A stretch of DNA of 64,000 nt from Streptomyces uncialis. Lineage in GTDB: Bacteria; Actinomycetota; Actinomycetes; Streptomycetales; Streptomycetaceae. Location of the stretch: the NCBI RefSeq assembly GCF_001905345.1, contig NZ_LFBV01000011.1:124001-188000 (forward strand), given 5' to 3'. This document shows positions 15,842-24,019 of the stretch, in pieces (the first letter of the stretch is position 1; the number at the start of each line of letters is the position of its first letter). Under the pieces are notes generated by a model. That model saw only the letters and a list, made by a program, of their open reading frames with translations. It was not told the origin of the DNA and made no database searches. The translations under genes and the position numbers were made by a program.

Positions 15842-16723
15842 TCAGCCCAGGGAGACGAGCTTGTCCGGATTGCGGATGACGTAGACGCGCTGAACGCGGC
15901 CGTCGGCGACGTCCAGTTGGAACACGGCGTCGGGCTTGCCGTCGTACCGTGCGAGGATCGCGACCGCCCCGTTGAGTTCGAGCGTCTCGAAGGTCGTGTG
16001 CTCGTCGACGCCCTTGCGCGCGGCGCCCGCCAGGAAGCGGGCCACCTTCGCGGCGGTCTCGATGATCCGCAGGGGCGCCTTGCTCTTGCCCCCGCTGTCG
16101 CCCACCAGGCTCGCGTCGGGAGCCAGCAGCGACAGCAGCCGCCCGATGTCGCCGTCGGCGGCCGCGGCCAGGAAGCGTTCGGTGAGGTCGCGCTGTTCGG
16201 CGGGGTCCACGTCGAAGCGCGGCCTGCCCTCCCCGACGTGTTTGCGCGCCCGGCCCGCGAGCTGCCGGACGGCGGATTCGGAGCGGTCGAGGGTGACGGC
16301 GATATCGGCGTACGGGTACCCGAACGCCTCCCGCAGGACGAACACCGCCCGCTCCAGGGGGGACAGCGACTCCAGGACGACGAGGACGGCGATCGAGACG
16401 GAGTCGGCGAGCACCACACGGTCGGCGCCGTCGGGGACGGCCGCCGTGTGGTCCGTCACCAGTGGTTCGGGCAGCCAGGGGCCGACGTACGCCTCCCGGC
16501 GCGACTGGACGTGCCGCAGCCGGTCGATCGCGAGACGGGTGGTGACCCGGACCAGGAAGCCGCGCGGCTCGCGTACGTCACCGCGGTCGGCGGCCGCCCA
16601 GCGCAGCCACGCGTCCTGGACGACGTCCTCGGCGTCGGCCACCCGGCCGAGCATGCGGTAGGCCACTCCCAGCAGCACGGAGCGGTGTTCCTCGAAGACG
16701 TCGGTCGCGGTGTCGGCAGCCAC
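15842..16723 (-). CDS. sigJ: ECF41-type RNA polymerase sigma factor (SigJ-like)
   Basis: 293 residues. Sigma2 (EHRSVLLGVAYRMLGRVADAEDVVQDAWLRW..., residues ~11-75) and sigma4 (LSPLERAVFVLREAFGYPYADIA...) are followed by a ~100-residue SnoaL/NTF2-like extension, the hallmark of ECF41. The linker motif DSGGKSKA corresponds to the conserved DGGGK that tunes activity in this group. No anti-sigma gene is adjacent; ECF41 factors are controlled by their own C-terminal domain. The usual target neighbour (a carboxymuconolactone-decarboxylase-type oxidoreductase) is also missing. GTG start with GGGGAGG immediately upstream. Confidence 0.9.
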   Translation of the reverse strand: MAADTATDVFEEHRSVLLGVAYRMLGRVADAEDVVQDAWLRWAAADRGDVREPRGFLVRVTTRLAIDRLRHVQSRREAYVGPWLPEPLVTDHTAAVPDGADRVVLADSVSIAVLVVLESLSPLERAVFVLREAFGYPYADIAVTLDRSESAVRQLAGRARKHVGEGRPRFDVDPAEQRDLTERFLAAAADGDIGRLLSLLAPDASLVGDSGGKSKAPLRIIETAAKVARFLAGAARKGVDEHTTFETLELNGAVAILARYDGKPDAVFQLDVADGRVQRVYVIRNPDKLVSLG

Positions 16724-16820
16724 CTCCCCATCCCATCCCGAGGCGCACCCCCCTGTCCACCTCGCATTTCGGCCTCCGGACCACGAGGGGAGGGATTTCC
16801 GGCCCTGCCACCTCTGCGGA

Positions 16821-16838
16821 CTACCTGCCGGTAGATGA
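16821..16838 (-). promoter_or_regulatory. Possible operator/promoter element upstream of the ECF41 gene
   Basis: CTACC-TGCC-GGTAG (16821-16834) with TGTCATC on the minus strand overlapping its right edge. TGTCA-type -35 elements are known for ECF41 promoters, but the matching -10 at the right distance is not seen, so this is tentative. Confidence 0.3.
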
Positions 16839-16967
16839 CACCGGCACATCTCCGCCGCGTATCCGCCGGGCGGCGGGTTACGTGGGCGGGGCGGGAGCGG
16901 CCGGGTAGCGAAAGGCGGGAGCGGCCGGGGCGGCTGGAGGCGGGAGCGGCGAGGGGCGGCGAGGGGG

Positions 16968-17954
16968 TCAGTGCCCGCCGTCGCCGCCCGGCCGTCCGCC
17001 GCGCGGGACGGACCCGAGCCGGGCGCGTGCGCCGTCCCGGCGGCCGGTCGGCGCACCGGCGCCGGCCGGCCGCCGGGCCCCGCGACCGCCGAACGCCCCG
17101 GCGCCCAGGGCCACCCCCGCCGCCACGAGGGCGCTTCCGGCGGCCTGGGCGGCCCCGTAGCCGCCTGCGCCGACCAGGGGGGCCGTGCAGGCGGCGGCGA
17201 CCGGGATGAGGCCGGAGAACAGCGTCGCGCGCTCCGCACCGATGCGCTGCACACCCAGGTACCAGCAGATGAAGCCGACCACGGTGACGACCACCGCCTG
17301 CCACAGGAGCACCAGCGTCTCCGTGGTGTCCGGGACCCGCAGCCAGTCGCCCCCGTCGGCGAGCAGCCCGACGAGCGCCGACTCGGCGGCGGCCACCGCG
17401 CAGACCACCGCGGTCAGCAGCCGGGGTCCCAGCGGGCGCAGCAGCGGGACGGCGATCACCGCGAACCCGACCTCCCCGAGCAGCGCGCAGACGGAGAACG
17501 CGATCCCGGCCGTGTCGGTGCGCCCCCAGCCCTGCACGGTGAACGCGCCCGCCGCGACGAGCAGCGCGCCGTACAGCACGATCCGGCGCGGGCGGCGGCC
17601 GTCGAGGAGGGGGACGAGGACGGCGACGACGACCGGCGCGCAGCCCACGAGGACGCCGGGCACGGCCGGTTCGGCGGTGCGCTCCGCCGCGAGCACCGCG
17701 AGGTTGAAGCCGACCATGCCGACGGCCGCGAGCAGGCACAGGCGTGCCCACTGGCGGGGTTCCAGACGCCGGACGGCGGCCATGGCGCCCCGGCCCACCA
17801 GCGGGATCAGCAGCAGGAAGGCGAGTCCGTACCGGAGGAACTGTCCGCCCGCGTAGGGGTACTCGCCCAGCAGGCTGTTGGCGGTGAAGGAGCCGCCGAC
17901 CAGGACACAGGCGAAGGCGGCGGACAGCGACCCGCGTGCGGAGTTCACATTCAT
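16968..17954 (-). CDS. EamA/DMT-family transporter
   Basis: A 328-residue membrane protein with ten predicted helices in two EamA repeats (start LSAAFACVLVGGSFTANSLLGEYPYAGGQFLRYGLAFLLLIPL, given here in parts). The C-terminal ~45 residues are Arg/Gly-rich and cytoplasmic. DMT proteins export metabolites or amino acids. It is divergent from a MocR-type PLP-dependent regulator across 47 bp that contain a perfect inverted repeat, so it is very probably that regulator's target. Confidence 0.9.
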   Translation of the reverse strand: MNVNSARGSLSAAFACVLVGGSFTANSLLGEYPYAGGQFLRYGLAFLLLIPLVGRGAMAAVRRLEPRQWARLCLLAAVGMVGFNLAVLAAERTAEPAVPGVLVGCAPVVVAVLVPLLDGRRPRRIVLYGALLVAAGAFTVQGWGRTDTAGIAFSVCALLGEVGFAVIAVPLLRPLGPRLLTAVVCAVAAAESALVGLLADGGDWLRVPDTTETLVLLWQAVVVTVVGFICWYLGVQRIGAERATLFSGLIPVAAACTAPLVGAGGYGAAQAAGSALVAAGVALGAGAFGGRGARRPAGAGAPTGRRDGARARLGSVPRGGRPGGDGGH

Positions 17955-17976
17955 GCCGCTGACGCTAGGTACGCGC

Positions 17977-17997
17977 GTGGACCCGTTTAAGGTCCAC
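17977..17997. promoter_or_regulatory. Operator candidate for the MocR regulator
   Basis: Perfect inverted repeat GTGGACC (17977-17983), 7-nt spacer CGTTTAA, GGTCCAC (17991-17997), placed 22 bp from the transporter start and 4 bp from the regulator start. It is the only strong symmetry in the 47-bp divergent gap. Confidence 0.65.
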
Positions 17998-18001
17998 TTC
18001 C

Positions 18002-19510
18002 ATGACGGTATCGGGGACCACTTCCAGCGACGGCCCGGCCGGGCCCGGCACGTCCGGCGTCCACGCGCGGGACGCGCCCGGGAGCGCCGGGCCCGGCGCT
18101 CCCGTGTGGGAGCTGTTGCGGCCCGCGGTGGCGGCGCCCGCGCGCGGGCGGGGCCGGGCGCTCGGGTCGGCCCTGCGTGAGGCGGTGCGCGAAGGGCTGC
18201 TGGCCCCGGGGACCAGGCTCCCGTCGACCCGGGACCTGGCCGCCGACCTCGGGGTCTCACGCGGGCTGGTCACGGAGGCGTACGAGCAGCTGACCGCGGA
18301 GGGCTATCTCCGCAGCGGCCGGGGCGCGGGTACCTGGGTGGGCGGCGCGGCGCGGGCGGGGCGGCCCCGCGCGCGTGACAGGGCGCCCCGGCGGCGCGGG
18401 GCCACCGTCGACTTCTCGCCCGGTTCGCCTGATCTGTCGATGTTCCCGCGCGCGGGATGGGCGTCCGCGTACCGGGGCGCGCTGGCGGACCTGCCGCACG
18501 ACACGCTCGGCTATCCGGACCCCCGGGGCACGCCCCGGCTGCGTACGGCTCTCGCGGAGTTGCTGACACGGCGGCGCGGGGTGGTGGCCGACCCGGAGCG
18601 GTTGCTGGTGTGCTCCGGGGTGACGCAGGCGGTGACCCTGCTGGGGTTCGTGCTGCACGCGCGCGGGGAGCGCGCGGTGGGCGTCGAGGACCCGGGCAGC
18701 CCGGAGCAGGGGGCGTTGTTCGCGTCGGCGGGGGTGCGGAGCGTACCGCTGCCCCTGGACGAGGAGGGGCTGGCGCCGGGGCCGCTGACGGACTCGGGGG
18801 TGCGGTGCGCGGTGACGACGCCCGCCCACCAGTTCCCGCTGGGCATCGCGTACTCGGCGCGGCGCCGGGCGCGGCTGCTGGACTGGGCGCGGGCCGTGGA
18901 CGGTCTGCTGGTGGAGGACGACTACGACGGTGACTTCCGCTACGACCGCTCCCCCGTGGGCGCGCTCCAGGGGCTCGACCCGGAGCGTGTCGCGTACACC
19001 GGTTCGGTGAGCAAGTCCCTGGCGCCCGGGCTGCGCATCGGCTGGCTGCTGCCTCCCGCGCGGCTGGCGGACGAACTCGTCGAGCGCAAGAGGACCATGG
19101 ACCTGGGTAATCCGTCGCTGGACCAGGAGGCCCTGGCGCGGTTCGTGGAGAGCGGCGCGTACGAGCGCCAGTTGCGGCGCTGCGGGCGGGCCTACCGGGA
19201 GCGCCGGGACACCCTCGTCGCGGCGCTGACGGAGTGCTTCCCGGGCGCGCGGGTGACCGGGATCTCCGCCGGTCTGCATGTGATCGCCGCGCTGCCCCGC
19301 CGCTACGGCCCCGAGGCGCGGCTGCTGGCCCGGGCGGGGGAGGCGGGCATCGTGGTGCGACCGCTGTCGGTGTACGGGTCCGCCGGGACGCGGGCGGCGG
19401 CCGGGGACGGCGGGCCGGTGCGGCTGGTGTTCGGTTACGCGCATCTGACGCCGGCGCGGATCGTGACGGGGGTGCGGGGGCTGGCCGAGGCTGTCACGCG
19501 GGACGATTGA
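18002..19510 (+). CDS. MocR-family PLP-dependent transcriptional regulator (PdxR-like)
   Basis: 502 residues: a GntR-type winged helix (LREAVREGLLAPGTRLPSTRD...LGVSRGLVTEAYEQL, residues ~56-105) fused to a fold-type I aminotransferase domain. The PLP-binding Lys is in TGSVSKSLAPGLRIGW (~residue 338), and the conserved Asp/Tyr region is DDYDGDFRYDRSP. Such proteins sense PLP or an amino-acid adduct. No pdxST genes are nearby; the divergent DMT transporter is the likely target. The start overlaps the operator region. Confidence 0.92.
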   Translation: MTVSGTTSSDGPAGPGTSGVHARDAPGSAGPGAPVWELLRPAVAAPARGRGRALGSALREAVREGLLAPGTRLPSTRDLAADLGVSRGLVTEAYEQLTAEGYLRSGRGAGTWVGGAARAGRPRARDRAPRRRGATVDFSPGSPDLSMFPRAGWASAYRGALADLPHDTLGYPDPRGTPRLRTALAELLTRRRGVVADPERLLVCSGVTQAVTLLGFVLHARGERAVGVEDPGSPEQGALFASAGVRSVPLPLDEEGLAPGPLTDSGVRCAVTTPAHQFPLGIAYSARRRARLLDWARAVDGLLVEDDYDGDFRYDRSPVGALQGLDPERVAYTGSVSKSLAPGLRIGWLLPPARLADELVERKRTMDLGNPSLDQEALARFVESGAYERQLRRCGRAYRERRDTLVAALTECFPGARVTGISAGLHVIAALPRRYGPEARLLARAGEAGIVVRPLSVYGSAGTRAAAGDGGPVRLVFGYAHLTPARIVTGVRGLAEAVTRDD

Positions 19511-19765
19511 GGGTGCGCGGCGTCCAGGCGGGACGGTCGAGGACGGGGCCGGGGCGAACGGGGCGGGACGAAGGCGGGGCGGCCGAGGGCGGGACGGCGG
19601 CGAGCGGGACGGGCGAAAGCGGGGGCGGGGCGGCGGCGGGCGGAAGGGGACGAAGGCGGGCGGGGTGAAGCACCCTCGTCCCCGCCGAACTTGCCCGGCG
19701 CGCCTCGGATTCGGGGGTTCTCGCAGCTCAACGGCCTTGTCAGTGGTGGAGTCTACGGTTTTCCC

Positions 19766-21256
19766 ATGACGCGATCACTGCATGCCCTGGCCTACGCACG
19801 CCCTTCCTCGCTGGAGTCGGCGGCCGACGGCCGGCGCCTCGGCCTGGAGACCTCCCAGGGCAGCACACCCCATGGCCGTGAGGACCATCCCCGCTTCTTC
19901 GCCGGGTTCCTGACCTCGCCCCGGATCGCCTCCGCGGGGCTGCTCGCGGTGGCCGACGTGGCGGCGGCCCGGTACTACCAGCCGCAGCTGAGGGCGTCGC
20001 TGGACCCGGTGGTGACGGGCAACGGCGACCGGCTCAGATTCGAGTCGTTCTCGGGCTGCGGCGGGGTGTACGCGCGGCTGGACGTCCTGGCGGCCGGGCT
20101 GGACGGGGACCGGATCGGCCACGGCACGACGAACGTCGATGTGAACAACCCGCTGCGGGAGGCGCTGTCGCGGATCGGGTCGGACGATCCGCTGCATCTG
20201 CGGGTCGGTCCCGACGAGATGGCGGTGACGACCCTCGGCGGACCGGTGGTGGAGAAGAAGGTGCCGCTGCCGGACCGCTGGCTGCGCGGGTTCGCGGAGG
20301 CCCAGGTGGTGGCCGCCGGGTTCGATCTTCGGGCCGAGCTGCCCGCGGCGGAGGCCGTCCGGTTCCTGCGGGCGCTGCCCAGGAGCGGCGGGCGCGGGCC
20401 GTCCCAGGGCGCGCTGTGGGTGGTGCCCGCGGGCCGGGGGCTGCGGCAGACGACCCGCCCGGTGCCGGGCGCGGTGTGCCTGCCCGGCCCCGAGCGGCTG
20501 GCCGCCCTCCAGCGGGTGCTGCGGTACGCCACGGCCCTGCGGGTCTACGGTCCCCCGGCGGGCACGGAGGCCTCGGCCGCCGCCGCGTGGGAGGTCGTGC
20601 TGCCCGGGATGCGGCTCACGCTCACGCTGTCGCCGATGGCGTCGCGCGGATCCTCGGGTGAGGGCGGGGTCCTGGAGGCGCTGGCCACGGACGAGGCCGC
20701 CGAGGACGCCGAGCTGGTCTCGGTCCTGCTCGCCTGGGAGCCCACGATCGACATCGCCGATCTGGCGGCCTCCTCCGGGCTGTCCCGGGAGCGGGTGAAG
20801 GCGGCCCTGGTCCGTCTCGGCACCTCGGGCCGGGTGGGGTACGACACGGCGGAGGCCGCGTACTTCCACCGCGAACTGCCCTACGACGCGGCGCGGGTCG
20901 AGCGGCACAACCCGCGGCTGCGCTCCGCGCTGGCGCTGCTGGACGCCGGAGCGGTCACCCTGGCGGGCGCGCTGGGCACGGTCACCGCGGAGGACGGCCA
21001 TGTGCACCGGGTGCGGGAGGACGCGGGCCGGCTGAGCTGCACCTGCCGGTGGTGGGCGGAGTACCGCGGCGGCCGGGGCCCGTGCAAACACGCGCTGGCG
21101 GTACGGATGGCCCGCAGGGGCGCGACCGGCGGCGCGGCGGAGGGCGGCGTTGCGGACGGCGCTTCGAACGGCGTTCCGGGCGAGGCGGACGCGGGCCGTC
21201 CCGGCGCGCGGCAGGACGAGGGCACGACGGCACGGATCGACGGGGGCGCACGATGA
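19766..21256 (+). CDS. SWIM zinc-finger protein
   Basis: 496 residues. The C-terminal region holds a SWIM zinc finger, CxC-n-CxH: LSCTCRWW...GPCKHALAV (residues ~424-443). The N-terminal two-thirds is a conserved but uncharacterised region beginning MTRSLHALAYARPSSLESAADGR (first part shown). SWIM fingers bind DNA or mediate protein contacts. The last ~45 residues are low-complexity Gly/Ala. The next gene starts in its stop codon (ATGA), so the two proteins probably act together. Comparable SWIM genes occur with MoxR/VWA genes (E. coli yehQ region); those partners are absent here. Confidence 0.85.
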   Translation: MTRSLHALAYARPSSLESAADGRRLGLETSQGSTPHGREDHPRFFAGFLTSPRIASAGLLAVADVAAARYYQPQLRASLDPVVTGNGDRLRFESFSGCGGVYARLDVLAAGLDGDRIGHGTTNVDVNNPLREALSRIGSDDPLHLRVGPDEMAVTTLGGPVVEKKVPLPDRWLRGFAEAQVVAAGFDLRAELPAAEAVRFLRALPRSGGRGPSQGALWVVPAGRGLRQTTRPVPGAVCLPGPERLAALQRVLRYATALRVYGPPAGTEASAAAAWEVVLPGMRLTLTLSPMASRGSSGEGGVLEALATDEAAEDAELVSVLLAWEPTIDIADLAASSGLSRERVKAALVRLGTSGRVGYDTAEAAYFHRELPYDAARVERHNPRLRSALALLDAGAVTLAGALGTVTAEDGHVHRVREDAGRLSCTCRWWAEYRGGRGPCKHALAVRMARRGATGGAAEGGVADGASNGVPGEADAGRPGARQDEGTTARIDGGAR

Positions 21257-23937
21257 CGACGACCGACACACTCATGGCCGCGGTCCGCGAGGGCAAGGTC
21301 TCGGCGGTGATCGAGCTGGTCACGGACATGACGACCGAGGAGCGCCGCGCGGCGGTGCCGGAGCTGAAGGCGCTGCGCATCGAACTGCGCAAGGAGCTCT
21401 GGTCCAACAGGGCGCGGCAGATCCGTCCGGCCCTGCACGCCGCGGGCGCCGCCTGTCACTCCGGCGCGGCGGCGGCCGCGGCGTGGATCTCCGGGTCCGA
21501 GATGGCCTGGGCCCCCGCCGCGCCCCCGGTGCTGCTGAACCTGCTGGCGTACCGTGACCGGCAGTGGCAGGCGGATGTCGCGGCCCGGCTGGCGGACCGG
21601 CCGGAGTCGGCCGGCGTCCCCTTCGCGCTGATGTCCGGACTGGTGCGGCTGTCCGGATGCGCGGTGCCCACCACCGACAGCTATGTCCGCGGCTGGCTCA
21701 ACTCGTCCACCACCACCTGGCAGCTCTCGGGCCCCCTGCTCGCGGAGCGGCTGGGCCGGGACGCCCATCTGGTGCCACTGGTGAACGCCCTGTTCGAGCT
21801 GGACGACATCGGCTGGCGGCTGGAGTGGACCTACGGTCAGGACGACGCCCAGGGCTGGATACCGGCCCTGGCGCAGCTCACCGAGCAGGGCCTCCTCGAT
21901 CGCAGGACGATGATCGACGGGTGCGTGGCGCGGCTGCTGCGCGGCGGTTCCACCGTCGACCAGCGGGCGTTCCTGGCGCTGTTCAAGGCCCTCTCCCCCA
22001 CCCGGGAGGAGGAGCGGGAGCGCACGGGCGACTGGATGGCGCTGGCCACCGACGCGGCCGTCGCGATCGCCTTTCACGCCCAGTCGGTCCTGACCGCGCT
22101 CGCCCTGGACGGCGAGCTGACGGCACGGCAGCTCGCGGAGATGTCCCGGGGCGTGCTGTTCCGGCCGGAGAAGAAGCTGGTCCGCGCGCAGCTCGTCCTG
22201 CTCGGCAAGGTCCTGCGGGCGAGCCCTTCGGAGGCGTCGGCCCTGCTGCCCGCCGTCGCCGAGGGGTTCGGCCATCCGGACACCGATCTCCAGGAGCGCG
22301 CCGTCAAGCTGGTGGAGCGGTGGGCGGGCCGGGCGGACCAGGGGGCACGCGACGAGATGCTGGCGTCGGCCGAGCTGCTGAGCGGGGCCCTGCGGCCCCG
22401 CGCGGCGGCGGCCCTGGGAGTCGTACCGGAGGCCCTCGAAGCGGGCACACCCGAGGTGTACGAGGAGATCCTGCCGCCGGTACCGCTCGCGCGGCGGGTG
22501 GACCCGGCGCCGGAGACCGTGGAGGAGCTGGCGGAGGAGGTCGGCGCGCTGCTGGCGGCCCGGACGGAGGACGTCGCGGTCTTCGAGCGGGTCCTCGACG
22601 GACTGGTGCGTCACACGTACCGGGACCACGAGGCGCTGGTCGAGGCGCTGCGGCCGGTGGTGGCCGGGCGTTGGTGGTACCCCGAGGACGGTCCCCGCGC
22701 ATCGGCGGACAACAACTTCCGCGCCCGGCCGTACGGCGTCGAGGTCGTGCTCGCCTCGCTGTTCGACGGGGTGAAGCCGTCCACGCTGCACAAGGCGCTC
22801 CGCAAGGACGGCTCCCAGCGTTCGGACTGTGTGCACGCCAAGCTGGAGCGGCCCTGGCGGGCCCGGCTGTACGAGACCGCCTACCGGCTGCGGACCGAGC
22901 CGTTGCCGTTCCTGCTGTCGACCCCGACCTGGGCGTCCGGGCTGCTGGAGGCCGGGGAGCTGGTGGCGCGGCTCGGCGAGTACCGGCGGCTGGGCGCGCC
23001 GGTGGCGGAGGCGGACTTCGCACAGGCGCTGCGCAGGGTGCGGCACGACGTGCCGGCGGACCCGGACGCCTCGGTCGGTACCGCCGCGGCGGCCACCGCG
23101 CTGGGCACGCCGGAGGGCGACCGGCTGGCGGCCCTGCTGACCGCGCCCGCTCCGGCGGCACCGGCGGCCGAGATCGTCGGGACGGAGTCCCGGCTGCTCG
23201 TGCGGACCGGCGGGGTACCGGAGCTCCGGAGCAGGGAACTGCCGCCGTTCTTCCGCCCGTTGGGCGCGCCGGTGGACCCCACCGAGCGAGGGCAGCAGTG
23301 CTACCACTGGGGCTTTCCCGCGTACCCGCACTGGCTGGCGATCCTGCCCGGGGAGCGGGAGACGGTCGCGGCCCGGCTGCTGGCGGTGGTCTCGGCGGGC
23401 GCGGTGGACGACATCCCCCTTGAGGTGGGGTATCTGCCGCTGCTCGCCGAGTCGCCCGGCCCGGTGGGGGACGCGTTGCTGCTGTCCGTCGCGTACGGGG
23501 CGGGGGCCCGGCGCGCCGAGGAGCGGGTCGCGGCGGTCGACGCGCTGCTGGTGCTCGCGGCGTCGGGGCAGCTCGACACGGACCGGCTGGGGGAGCTGCT
23601 GGGGCGGCTGATGGCCATGGGGGCGGTCAAGCCGGTGCGGGTGGTCGAGTGTGTGCGCACGGCGGCGGCGACGGGTGCCTGCGGCACGGTGTGGGGGCTG
23701 CTGCGGGCGGCGCTGCCCGCGCTGCTGGCGGGCCCGGCGGCCGGGACGGCGGCGGCGCGCGGGGTCGGGGACCTGCTCGCGGTGGCGGCGGAGTGCGTGG
23801 AGCGCGCCGGGGGGCGCGGGGAGCTCCCGCATCTCGGGGAGCTGGCGGCGCGGCGGGGCGGCTCACGGCTGCTGACCCAGGCCCGCCGCCTGCACACCCT
23901 GCTCACCGAGGAGGCCGCTTCGGCAGCCACCACCTGA
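21253..23937 (+). CDS. Large helical-repeat protein, DUF6493-like
   Basis: 894 residues, predicted soluble and almost entirely alpha-helical, with HEAT/ARM-like segments (for example AVKLVERWAGRAD and LLGRLMAMGAVKPVRVVECVRTA in part). It starts MTTTDTLMAAVREGKVSAVIELV, the usual opening of the DUF6493 family. No catalytic motif is seen. It is translationally coupled to the SWIM gene. In other actinobacteria such pairs accompany MoxR-type AAA and VWA genes, suggesting a scaffold role; function is unproven. Confidence 0.8.
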   Translation: MTTTDTLMAAVREGKVSAVIELVTDMTTEERRAAVPELKALRIELRKELWSNRARQIRPALHAAGAACHSGAAAAAAWISGSEMAWAPAAPPVLLNLLAYRDRQWQADVAARLADRPESAGVPFALMSGLVRLSGCAVPTTDSYVRGWLNSSTTTWQLSGPLLAERLGRDAHLVPLVNALFELDDIGWRLEWTYGQDDAQGWIPALAQLTEQGLLDRRTMIDGCVARLLRGGSTVDQRAFLALFKALSPTREEERERTGDWMALATDAAVAIAFHAQSVLTALALDGELTARQLAEMSRGVLFRPEKKLVRAQLVLLGKVLRASPSEASALLPAVAEGFGHPDTDLQERAVKLVERWAGRADQGARDEMLASAELLSGALRPRAAAALGVVPEALEAGTPEVYEEILPPVPLARRVDPAPETVEELAEEVGALLAARTEDVAVFERVLDGLVRHTYRDHEALVEALRPVVAGRWWYPEDGPRASADNNFRARPYGVEVVLASLFDGVKPSTLHKALRKDGSQRSDCVHAKLERPWRARLYETAYRLRTEPLPFLLSTPTWASGLLEAGELVARLGEYRRLGAPVAEADFAQALRRVRHDVPADPDASVGTAAAATALGTPEGDRLAALLTAPAPAAPAAEIVGTESRLLVRTGGVPELRSRELPPFFRPLGAPVDPTERGQQCYHWGFPAYPHWLAILPGERETVAARLLAVVSAGAVDDIPLEVGYLPLLAESPGPVGDALLLSVAYGAGARRAEERVAAVDALLVLAASGQLDTDRLGELLGRLMAMGAVKPVRVVECVRTAAATGACGTVWGLLRAALPALLAGPAAGTAAARGVGDLLAVAAECVERAGGRGELPHLGELAARRGGSRLLTQARRLHTLLTEEAASAATT

Positions 23938-24019
23938 GGCATTCCGGACAGAAGCAGCTTTTACCCATCGGACACAAAGCGTTGGCGATCACGCAACACC
24001 GCCCGCCGAGAGTGACCGC

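Noticed and set aside
20881..23832. A 983-codon minus-strand open frame opposite the SWIM and DUF6493-like genes
   Set aside because: Pro/Arg/Gln-rich translation with no domain; typical antisense shadow in high-GC DNA. The plus-strand genes carry motifs and the expected codon bias.
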